The translations under genes were made by a program, and so were the position numbers. 12,005 bases of DNA from positions 1-12,005 of the forward strand of contig CAIOSS010000884.1 of assembly GCA_903860995.1 (NCBI GenBank), in the 5' to 3' direction. The notes under the pieces were generated by a model. That model made no database searches. It was not told where the DNA came from and saw nothing but the letters and a program-made list of their open reading frames with translations. Positions 1-8,460 of the stretch are shown here, piece by piece (the stretch's first letter is position 1; the number at the start of each line of letters is the position of its first letter). This DNA is from an uncultured delta proteobacterium (GTDB lineage Bacteria; Myxococcota_A; Polyangia; Polyangiales; Ga0077539).

Positions 1-218
1 CTCTCGGCCACCGGCAGGTCGGGGATGTCTCGCACCTTGGGGACGACCGGCGCATCGACCGCGACGTCCGCTGCGGCGTCGGCCGGCGGCGCGTCGGCGA
101 CCACGGCCGCGTCGGCGACCACGGCCGCGTCGACGGGCGCGGTCGCCGGGTCGGAGCACCCCACCACCAGACCGAGACCCGAGAGACCCACGATCAGCCC
201 ACGCGCAAGACGGCTCAT
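1..218 (-). CDS. Lipoprotein with Asp/Ala-rich linker, 3' end outside window
   Basis: Reading the minus strand from the ATG at 218-216 gives an open frame to the window edge, about 72 codons. It begins MSRLARGLIVGLSGLGLVVGC, a short basic n-region, a hydrophobic core and a clear lipobox (LVVGC) with the lipidated Cys at residue 21. The product is therefore expected to be exported and anchored to the inner or outer membrane. After the Cys comes a low-complexity linker rich in Asp, Ala and Val, including two copies of the hexapeptide DAAVVA; such linkers are common in myxobacterial lipoproteins. The functional domain lies outside the window, so no function can be given. It is divergent from the TMEM43-like gene with 66 bp between starts. 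No strong Shine-Dalgarno is visible; AGAGG lies very close to the ATG. What is seen: signal peptide and linker. What is inferred: surface or periplasmic location. Confidence 0.8.
   Translation of the reverse strand, partial: MSRLARGLIVGLSGLGLVVGCSDPATAPVDAAVVADAAVVADAPPADAAADVAVDAPVVPKVRDIPDLPVAE
91..132. repeat. 18-bp tandem repeat in the lipoprotein linker
   Basis: Two exact 18-bp copies (91-108 and 109-126) are followed by a 6-bp partial copy to 132. On the minus strand they encode the hexapeptide DAAVVA in the linker just after the lipidated Cys. The unit is a multiple of three, so copy-number change would lengthen or shorten the tether without a frameshift. Confidence 0.85.
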
Positions 219-273
219 GGCCTCTAGGAGTACGCCTGTCGCGCCGCGGGTGCACCCTCGCGCCCCGGCGCCG

Positions 274-279
274 TACAAC
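274..279 (+). promoter_or_regulatory. Candidate -10 element for a leaderless transcript
   Basis: TACAAC (274-279) matches four of the six bases of the TATAAT consensus and ends 5 bp before the ATG at 285. Transcription would then start at or next to the start codon. No Shine-Dalgarno is visible before that ATG, which fits leaderless translation. No convincing -35 hexamer was found. This is a prediction from spacing only. Confidence 0.3.
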
Positions 280-284
280 GCGCC

Positions 285-1394
285 ATGGCAGACCAGTCCA
301 CCGAGACCACCCACACCCGCTTCGGGCAGAACATCCTCCGCTCCCTCGTCGGGATCCCCATCGGGGTGCTCCTGTTCTTTGCTTCCTTCGTGGTGCTCTG
401 GATGACCGAGGGGCGCACCGACTGGTCCCGCGTGGCGAGCCAGACCGTGGTCACCTCCCCCGACCGCGCGACCGCCGCCGACGGTCGGGCCGTGAGCGTC
501 ACCGGGCCCGTCACGTCGACCGAAGCCCTCGGCGACCCCGACTTCGTGCGCCCCGGCCCCTTCGTCGCGCTGCACCGCGAGGTCGAGCAATTTGCGTGGG
601 TCGAACACTCGTCGAGCAACAACCGCAGCAACACCGGCGGCTCGACCACCACGCAGACCACCTACACCTATGCCACCGCGTGGACGGCCAACCCGCAGCC
701 CGCCAGCGGATTTCGCCTCCCCGCCGGGCACGAGAATCCACCGATGGCGGTGCGCTCCGCGCGCTTCGTGGTCCCCCGCGCGGCGGTCGGCGTCTGGAAC
801 GTCGACCTCACCCACGTCGAGTTCAACGCCAGCGACACGCTCCCGCCCACCACCCTCCAGCGCACCGGTCGGGGTGTGGCCTTCGTTCCCGCGGGCGACC
901 GCCTCTTCGGCGGCACCGGCACCCCCGACGCCCCGCACCTCGGCGACCTCCGGGTGCGCTTCCGGGCCCTGCGCAGCGGCACCGTGGTCACCGCCTTCGG
1001 TCAGGCCGCGGGCGCCAACCTCGTCCCGCTCCAGGTGGGCGGCGCCCCGTGGCTACGCGTGATCTCGGGAGACCGCCCGCAGGCCATCCAGGCGCTCGCG
1101 GCCGAGTACACCGCCACCGGCTGGATCAGCCGCGTCATCGGCTTCGTCATGATGTGGATCGGCATGCTGATGTTCCTCGGGCCGGTGTCCACCTTCCTCA
1201 ACGTGCTGCCCATGCTCGGGTCGGCGTCGCGCTTCGTCACAGTGCTCATCACCTTCCCCCTCGCCCTCGTGCTCACCGTCGCCACCATCGTCGTGGCGAT
1301 GCTCGCGCACAGCGTCGTGGCCCTGGTCGTCACCATCGCCGTGCTGCTGGGCCTCTTCGTGGTGCTCGCGCGCCGTCGACCGTCGGCGGGCTGA
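285..1394 (+). CDS. TMEM43 (LUMA)-like membrane protein
   Basis: A 369-residue protein with the layout of the TMEM43 family (known in eukaryotes as LUMA, an inner nuclear envelope/ER protein). There is one N-terminal membrane segment (about 19-40), a large extracytoplasmic region (about 41-280), then three membrane segments near the C-terminus (about 283-302, 317-340 and 343-362). Motifs that look family-typical are EQFAWVEH (101-108), just before a Ser/Thr/Asn-rich stretch, and LGDLRVRFRALR (219-230). Bacterial members are known but their function is not established; a role in membrane organisation or protein scaffolding is only a guess from the eukaryotic member. The gene stands alone on its strand, divergent from a lipoprotein. 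It ends 2 bp from the convergent LysM/FecR-like gene with no room for a terminator. The ATG at 285 puts the first membrane segment near the N-terminus as expected. No Shine-Dalgarno is visible, so translation may be leaderless. Confidence 0.8.
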   Translation: MADQSTETTHTRFGQNILRSLVGIPIGVLLFFASFVVLWMTEGRTDWSRVASQTVVTSPDRATAADGRAVSVTGPVTSTEALGDPDFVRPGPFVALHREVEQFAWVEHSSSNNRSNTGGSTTTQTTYTYATAWTANPQPASGFRLPAGHENPPMAVRSARFVVPRAAVGVWNVDLTHVEFNASDTLPPTTLQRTGRGVAFVPAGDRLFGGTGTPDAPHLGDLRVRFRALRSGTVVTAFGQAAGANLVPLQVGGAPWLRVISGDRPQAIQALAAEYTATGWISRVIGFVMMWIGMLMFLGPVSTFLNVLPMLGSASRFVTVLITFPLALVLTVATIVVAMLAHSVVALVVTIAVLLGLFVVLARRRPSAG

Positions 1395-1399
1395 GCTCA
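1392..1399. other. Palindromic TGAGCTCA supplying both convergent stop codons
   Basis: The TMEM43-like gene stops with TGA at 1392-1394 and the convergent operon stops with TGA on the other strand at 1399-1397. The two stops plus the GC between them form a perfect 8-bp palindrome. There is no space for a separate terminator, so transcripts from both sides must run into the opposite gene. Confidence 0.9.
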
Positions 1400-3666
1400 G
1401 CGCGCCCGAGGGAAGCGCAGCGTCAGTGCCATCCCCACCTGGAGCGTCCGCGCGTCCTCCGAGAGCGCCGCCCTTGCGGGGTCGTCGTCGAGCTGCACCA
1501 CCTGGACGTAGCGCACCACCGGACCGAGCGTGAAGGCGCGGGACAGCCGGAAGTCCACCCCGAGGCCGACGTCGAAGCCGAAGCGCGTGAGCCCCCCGGT
1601 GAACGCCACCCCGGCGCCCGCCGACACCCACGGCCGCGCCGCGCCGTTGAAGGGCGTCAGCCGCACCCCCGCGCCGAACAGCGACGCGACCCCGGGCGCA
1701 CCCTCCGCGCGTGGGAACACCACGCCGGCCGCGAAGAGTTCGGCCCCGAAGACCACCCCCCGGGCGCCCACGTCCGGCCGCCGCAGGTCGAGTCCCAGGC
1801 GCAGCGATCCCGCGAGGCCGTGGGTGATCGCCTTGGCGTTGCCCATGAACGTCCCCGTCGTGCTGGGGTCGTCGTTGCGCTGATACTCCGAGAGCATGTT
1901 GGCGTAGAGGCCTTCAGCCCGCACCGAGAGCCGGTCGGCGAAGCGCTCGGGCACCACGGGCGGCGGCGGCGGCCGAGGCAGCGTGAGCGCGTCGGTGTCC
2001 ACGGTGTCGTCGGCGGCGAGCGTGAGGTGGAGGCTGAAGCGCGTCGCGCCCACCATCCATCGCACCGGCACCACCCACTCCCCCGACGTCGCGTCGACCG
2101 CGCTCCCCTCGTCGGCCGTCACCGGCCCGCCGCGCGCCTGCGCCCCGAAGCCCGCCTCGGCGTAGGCGACGTCGCGCTGATCGACGAGCCGCAGGCGCAC
2201 CCTCCCCCGGCGGGTCACCGGGTCGGCCGCTTCGAGCGTCGCGCTCACGCGGTAGGGCGCCCGCACGGCCCGCGCGAAGCGTGCCTCCGCCGCGCCCTCG
2301 GGCTCCCCCTCCGGGGCGCAGCGCAGCGTGTGCAGGCTCAGCCGGTCGAGCACCGTCTCCCCCGCGCCCACCGCGGCGCCGTCGAGCGTGCAGTTCACGC
2401 CCGCGGGCAGCGTGAGCGACTCGCGGTAGGGCTCCCTCGTCGGGCTCAGCGCCGTGGACACCGCCGCCACCCGCGCGACCGCGCCGAAGGGCCCCTCGTA
2501 GCGCTCGGCGTCGACCGCGCTCACCCGCACGAAGTGGGCGCCCGGCAGGAGCTCTCCTGCGAGATGGTCGACCGCGAGCGGCGCCCGCAGGTCACGCTCC
2601 AGCGCCGTGAAGGCCTCGTCGCTCGCCACCTGCACGTGCCACTCCGCGGGCGCCGGCGCGCCCTGCTGCGCGGGCGGGATCACCCCCGGTGCGTACGCGC
2701 CAACGAGCGCCGGGACCGCCTCGAGGATCACCCGCGGCGGCGGCAGACCCCACGCGGGCGCCACGGGCAGTCGGTGCACCGGCGCGATGCGCACGCCCAC
2801 CTCCGCGCGCGCGCCGAAGCCCTCGGGGACGGTCACGGTCTGCGCCCCGGAGCGCAGCAGCCCGGTGCCGCGGTACACGGTGAGCGTGGTGCTCGCGCGG
2901 GCGCCCTCGCCGACGGTGAGCTGCGACTCGCCGTCGCGCAGGACGGCGCGCCCCCCGGCGGTGTTGATCGAGACCTGGGTGATGCGACGCGGCGGCGGGC
3001 GACGCGGCGGCGGCGGGCGGCGGCCCACGATGGCGATGACGGGCTGGACGGGCGCGGCGGGCCCGTTGGCGAGGGCGCCGAGGAAGGCGCGGAGCGAGCC
3101 GTTGACGAGGGTGGTGTCGCGCGCCGTGGCGGTGCGCCGCACGCGGGAGCTCGTGTCGCCGAGGATGACCACCAGCGTCGACTCGTAGAGCCGCAGCTGG
3201 GTCTCGTCGCGGAAGGTGAGCTCGGCCGACGACTGCGCCTCGGTGCTCACGCGCGTCCCCCGGAAGAGCGGGTCGTTGGTCGAGGCCGCGCGGGGCTGCG
3301 CGGCGGCCTGCGTCTGCACCCGGACGTTGTTGCTCACCGCCGTGACGAAGGCCACCGGCGCGGGGCGCGGGGCAGGCGGCAGGCGCCGGGGGAGCCGCAG
3401 CACGAGACCCGCCGTGAGGCGCCGCTGCGGCGGGCACACCCCGGGGTTGTACTGATGGATCACGTCGGTGCGCGTGGGCGCGCGGTACACCCGCCGCGCG
3501 ACGGCCTCGCAGGTCTCGCCGGCCCCCACGGTCACCGCAGTGAACTCCATCGGCCGCGCCGGTGAGGGTGGCGGTCGCGGCGGGTTGCGCCGCGGCTGGG
3601 CGCCCGCGGCGGAGGCCACGAGCAGCGCCGCGATCGCCCCCCGGAGGGCTCCACCCGGGGCGCGCC

Positions 3667-3670
<4 letters not shown>
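1397..3670 (-). CDS. Exported LysM / FecR-like / beta-barrel envelope protein
   Basis: Third gene of the operon, 757 residues from a GTG start (3670) that overlaps the kinase stop by four bases (GTGA). The frame is open further upstream, but that part is antisense-quality sequence inside the kinase gene. This start gives a good signal peptide: VRRAPGGALR, then a hydrophobic stretch ending ASAAGA-Q (cleavage near residue 24). Regions in order: LysM-like peptidoglycan-binding segment (about 43-93; VTVGAGETCEAVARRVY, then IHQYNPGV and GLVLRLP); FecR-like beta-rich region (about 108-295, with DPLFRGTRVSTEAQSSAELTFRD), interrupted by a Pro/Arg linker at 218-228; two or more beta-sandwich-like segments (about 340-560); a Pro-rich hinge (566-573); and a C-terminal segment (about 582-757) of alternating strands with Gly and aromatic residues, like an outer-membrane beta-barrel. 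It could bridge the cell wall and outer membrane. LysM and FecR-like calls are from motif patterns; the barrel is less sure. Confidence 0.8.
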
Positions 3671-5156
<1,486 letters not shown>

Positions 5157-5160
<4 letters not shown>

Positions 5161-6893
5161 GACATCACCTCGAAGATCTCCACCGGCGCGCGCTTCCCGC
5201 GGAGGGCGTGCGGCCCCAGCGGCGAGAAGGTGAAGTCCCCGCTCATCCCCGCGGTCACCTCCGCGGTCACCAGGGTCTGCGCCCCCCGGGCGAGGGACTC
5301 CAGCCGCGCCGCGACGTTCACCACATCGCCGATGGCCGTGTACTCCATTCGGGTCTCGCTCCCGAGGTTGCCCAGCAGCGCGTCGCCCGTGTGCACCCCG
5401 ATGCCGAGGCTCACGTCGATGCCGTACCGCTCGCGCCACTCCGGCGCGCTAGCCTCTACGAAGCGGTGCATGTCCTCCGCGGTCTCGAGCGCCGCGCGGC
5501 GCTGGGCCTCGTCGTCGAGGGCGGCGCTCCCGGCGCCCCACACCGCCATCACGCAGTCCCCGATGAACTTGTCCACCATCCCCCCGTGACGGAACACCAC
5601 CTCGGTGAGCACCGTGAACAGCTCGTTGAGGAAGGCCACCACCTTCTCGGGCGGGGCCTGCTCGGCGAAGGCCGTGAAGGCCACCACGTCGGCGAAGAGC
5701 ACCGTCACCCGCCGCCGGTCGCCGCCGAGCGCGAGCGAAGCGCGGCCCTGGGCCACCGCCTGCGCGACCTCCGCCGGCAGGTAGCGCGACAGGTCGTTCT
5801 CGACCCTGGCGAGGCGGCCCACCTCGCGCTCGCTCGCCACGAGGGTGTCGGCCATCGACTCCATGGCGCCGCCGAGGGCCTCCAGCTCGTCGCCCGTGCG
5901 CACCGTCGACCGCGCCTCGAACTGCCTCGCCGCGTAGGCCCGCGTGAGGGCCACGAGCCCCGCGATGGGCCGCGTCGTGCGCGCCCCGAGCCACGCCCCC
6001 ACGAGCACCGCCAGCGCCGCGAGCGCGAGCGCCCCTCCGATCAGCAGCCGCCGCGACGCGTACAGCGCCAGGAACACCTCGCGCTCGGGCCGACGGACCA
6101 GCACCGCCCAGCGCCGCTCGGGGAGCGTGCGCAGCGAGCCCACCATCGGCTCGGCGGCGAGGTAGTCCTCGGTGAGCTGCAGGGGCCGGGCGAAGGCCTC
6201 CGGCGGGAGCTGCACCCGCGTGAAGATCTCCCTGCCCGCGAGCGACGCGCCGGGCGCCGCGCCCGGTCCACGCGAGAGCAGGCGCAGCGTGGGGTCGACC
6301 ACGAGCACGCGGTCGGGCGCGCCGAAGCGGTCGCGCGAGATGCTGGCGACGGTGTCCTCGATCCACCGCGGGGAGACCGTGCCGACGACCCACCCTCGGA
6401 GCTCTCCGTCGCGCAGGAGCGCCACGACGAAGCGCAGCGTGACCCCGTTGGCGTCGAACGCGGGCGCGGCCCACTCCCCGAACTCCGGCCGCCGGCGCTG
6501 CACCTCGTCGGGGATGCGCGCCGGGGCGGCGGGCTCGCGCGACTCGCCGACCCGCGCGATGGTGTCGACCAGGTCGCCCGCGGGCGTATACACCGCGGCG
6601 TGCTGGAGGGCCGCGGCGCGCGCGATGATCTCCCGGGCGATGAACAGCCGGGCCTCGTCGTCGGCGATGCGCCCCTCGATGAGCACGCGCCCCAGGCGCA
6701 GGGTCGCCTCGCCGGCGTAGTCCAGGTCGCGGTCGAGGGCGTCGCCGACGCGGTCGCACACCGCGAGCTCGAGTTCCTGCTCAGCGCGGTGCAGGCCCGA
6801 GCGCTGGATGCGCAGCGTGACCACCGCGAGCGCCGCCAGCGGGAGGAGCGCGACCGCGAGCAACGCTGCCGTCCAGCGGACACGGAGGGACAC
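5157..6893 (-). CDS. Membrane-bound class III adenylate/guanylate cyclase with periplasmic sensor and HAMP
   Basis: First gene of the operon, 578 residues from the GTG at 6893. It makes cAMP (or cGMP) from the nucleoside triphosphate. Order: TM1 (about 7-27), periplasmic sensor of about 250 residues that looks Cache-like (28-280), TM2 (283-303), HAMP (303-355), a linker with the usual YLPAEV motif (371-376), and the catalytic domain (about 393-578). Catalytic residues are present: metal-binding Asp402 (VLFADVVAF) and Asp446 (DKFIGDCVMA), substrate-recognition Lys442 and Thr519 (EYTAIGD), transition-state Asn526 and Arg530 (VNVAAR). Lys with Thr fits adenylate cyclases of the IIIb type, so cAMP is the likelier product. 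As a dimer with a sensor it should respond to an outside ligand, unknown here. Start choice is uncertain: an in-frame TTG at 6932 has a GAGGAGG 12 bases upstream and would add 13 residues. A large inverted repeat covers this region. The frame also stays open far upstream, but that sequence is antisense to other genes. Confidence 0.93.
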
Positions 6894-6910
6894 TCGTACG
6901 GCTCGACCGG

Positions 6911-6974
6911 GACGTGGCGTCGACTCGGGCAACGTTCGCAGGGGCCTCCTCGGTGCCCGAGGGTACGCCACGTC
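6911..6974. promoter_or_regulatory. Long inverted repeat upstream of the cyclase operon
   Basis: Left arm 6911-6930 and right arm 6955-6974 are reverse complements at 17 of 20 positions: a 10-bp outer block (GACGTGGCGT / ACGCCACGTC), three mismatches, and a 7-bp inner block (CTCGGGC / GCCCGAG), with a 24-base spacer. It sits in the divergent region, ending 17 bases before the cyclase GTG. In cyclase mRNA it would form a strong hairpin whose loop holds the GAGGAGG at 6951-6945. It could also be a DNA operator for a dimeric regulator acting on both divergent genes. The repeat is seen directly; the role is inferred. Confidence 0.7.
6945..6951 (-). promoter_or_regulatory. Shine-Dalgarno-like GAGGAGG for the cyclase
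   Basis: On the minus strand this is a near-perfect anti-16S match. It lies 12 bases before an in-frame TTG (6932-6930), longer than ideal spacing, and about 50 bases before the GTG at 6893, which is too far to serve that start. It falls in the loop of the inverted repeat, so either the TTG is the true start or the site is part of a regulatory hairpin. Confidence 0.45.
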
Positions 6975-7077
6975 TCCGGCTCGGAGGAAGCCACTCTGGC
7001 GCCCGGGGGTGCCCGGGAGCAGGTAGGCACGCGCGATGCCCCTGGCGAACTTTGCGCATCGGGTGAAGAGTCGGCCG

Positions 7078-8460
7078 ATGATCAGCGCGCGCCGGGTGAT
7101 GCTGCTGGGCCTCGTGTGGGCCGGCGGGTGCGGGGGCATCCCCATCGTCAGCGGCGACCCCTTCGTGCCCGACGTGGGCCCTGGCGCCGACGCCAGCGCC
7201 GTCGTGAGCGGCGACGTGGTCCGCGACGCGCCCGACGTGTGGGACGCGCCCGACGTGTGGGACGCGCCCGACGTGAACGGCATGGACCAGCCCGTGGTCG
7301 TACCCATCGACGCGACCTTCGACGTCTCCCGCCAGGAGGTCTCGCCCAGCGACGCAATCACTTCAGCGGAGGTTCCGACCCTCGGCGACGCGGCGCCCGA
7401 CGCCGTCCCGTGCTCCGAGTGCCCCCCTGGGGACGGGGGAAGGGTGTGCTGCGCGGAGGCGTGCCGCGACCTCCTGACCGACAAGTTCAACTGCGGCGCG
7501 TGCGGCGTCGTCTGCCCGGGCGCCGACGAGTGCGAGGCCGGGGTGTGTCGACCGTCGACCTGTCCGACGGGCACCTCGCGCTGCGGCACCGCGTGCGTCA
7601 ACCGCGAGGCCGACCCGAGCCACTGCGGCGCCTGCGGCAACGCCTGCGCGCCCGACCTGGTGTGCTCCGCCGGCCGCTGCGTGTGCGTCGACGGCCGGAC
7701 GAGCTGCGGGGGCGCGTGCGTCAACACCAGCCTCGACGGTCGGCACTGCGGCGCCTGCGACAACGCGTGCGCGCCGGGCTTCTCCTGCGTCTCCGGCGGG
7801 TGTCGGGCGGCCCCCTGCTCGATCGTCGGCCAGACCAACTGCGGCGGGGTGTGCTTCGACCTGCTCACGAGCCCCGCGCACTGCGGCGTTTGCGAGACGG
7901 CGTGCGTCTCGGGTGAGTCGTGCCTGGCGGGGCGATGCGCGTGCCCCACCGGGCAGGAGCGCTGCGGCGGCACGACCTGCCTGCCGCTCTCGACGACGGC
8001 CAACTGCGGCGCCTGCGGCAACCGCTGCGGCACCGGGCAGCTCTGCCTCGCGAGCGTGTGCGTCGGCGTCGACGCGGGCGCGCCGGACGGAGGCGGCTTC
8101 GACGGCGGGCCCTCCCTCGACGCGAGCCCTGGCTTCGACGCGGGCACGCCCGACACGGTCTTCTGCGGCGCCGACGAGACCGTCTGCGGCGGTCTCTGCG
8201 TGAACACCAACACGAACCGGGCCCACTGCGGCGGCTGCGGCCAGGTTTGCACGGCCGCGCAGACCTGCGTGGCCGGCACCTGCCTCGGCGCCGCGACGGA
8301 CGACGTCTTCCGGTTCTGCCAGCCCGGCACGCAGCTCTGCAACGGCGAGTGCGTCGACCTGCTGACCAGGCCCGACCACTGTGGCGGCTGCGGCAGGGTG
8401 TGCGCCGCGCCGCGCGCCTGCGTCGTCGGGCTCTGCCTCGGCGCTGACGCGGGCCTGTAA
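7078..8460 (+). CDS. Cys-rich lipoprotein with seven Stig1-like repeats
   Basis: A 460-residue exported protein. From the ATG at 7078 it starts MISARRVMLLGLVWAGGC, a lipoprotein signal with the Cys at residue 18 (the lipobox AGGC is slightly weak). An Asp/Ala/Val-rich linker follows with hexapeptide DAPDVW copies, then seven Cys-rich units close to C-x3-C-x9-C-x2-C-x3-C-x5-C-x4-C, most with CGAC or CGGC at the centre. This resembles the Stig1-type (stigma-specific protein) pattern often met in myxobacterial surface proteins. A second Asp/Gly/Ala linker (DNA about 8071-8157) divides units five and six. The many paired Cys imply disulfides in the periplasm or at the cell surface; the role is unknown, with adhesion or ligand binding only a guess. 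An earlier in-frame ATG at 7036, preceded by AGGTAGG, would add 14 residues. The stop overlaps the glnE ATG (TAATG). Confidence 0.88.
   Translation: MISARRVMLLGLVWAGGCGGIPIVSGDPFVPDVGPGADASAVVSGDVVRDAPDVWDAPDVWDAPDVNGMDQPVVVPIDATFDVSRQEVSPSDAITSAEVPTLGDAAPDAVPCSECPPGDGGRVCCAEACRDLLTDKFNCGACGVVCPGADECEAGVCRPSTCPTGTSRCGTACVNREADPSHCGACGNACAPDLVCSAGRCVCVDGRTSCGGACVNTSLDGRHCGACDNACAPGFSCVSGGCRAAPCSIVGQTNCGGVCFDLLTSPAHCGVCETACVSGESCLAGRCACPTGQERCGGTTCLPLSTTANCGACGNRCGTGQLCLASVCVGVDAGAPDGGGFDGGPSLDASPGFDAGTPDTVFCGADETVCGGLCVNTNTNRAHCGGCGQVCTAAQTCVAGTCLGAATDDVFRFCQPGTQLCNGECVDLLTRPDHCGGCGRVCAAPRACVVGLCLGADAGL
7225..7275. repeat. 18-bp tandem repeat encoding DAPDVW
   Basis: Two exact 18-bp copies (7225-7242 and 7243-7260) and a 15-bp partial copy (7261-7275) encode DAPDVW-DAPDVW-DAPDV in the tether that follows the lipidated Cys. 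The unit length equals that of the repeat at 91-132, and both sit in the same place of a lipoprotein. Confidence 0.9.
7411..8445 (+). repeat. Seven Cys-rich protein repeats (Stig1-like)
   Basis: Each unit of about 40-50 residues carries seven Cys in near-fixed spacing around a CGxC centre. Five units keep a C-x3-C-x9-C spacing with the last residue before the centre being His in most (PSHCGAC, GRHCGAC, PAHCGVC, RAHCGGC, PDHCGGC). Unit five is the most divergent (CGGTTC, then eight residues). Units six and seven use CGGC instead of CGAC and lie after the Asp/Gly linker, which suggests a separate duplication. Confidence 0.85.

Noticed and set aside
25..405. Plus-strand frame of 126 codons with Ala/Ser/Thr-rich start
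   Set aside because: It is the shadow of the lipoprotein linker repeat on the minus strand and then runs into the TMEM43-like gene out of frame.
596..3565. A 989-codon open frame on the plus strand
   Set aside because: It is Arg/His/Pro-rich without domain patterns and lies across the TMEM43-like gene and antisense to the LysM/FecR-like gene. In such GC-rich DNA long open frames appear by chance.
6974..7017. Short hairpin CTCCG/CGGAG and two GCCCGGG copies in the divergent gap
   Set aside because: The elements are short and GC-rich and expected at this base composition. There is no T-run, so it is not a terminator.
5208..7916. A 902-codon plus-strand open frame
   Set aside because: It is antisense to the cyclase, then runs in the wrong frame of the lipoprotein gene. 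Its Arg/Gly-rich composition shows no recognisable family.
7363..8379. Minus-strand frame of 338 codons opposite the Cys-rich repeats
   Set aside because: Its apparent periodicity is the complement of the Cys-repeat coding sequence. It has no start context and no domain features.
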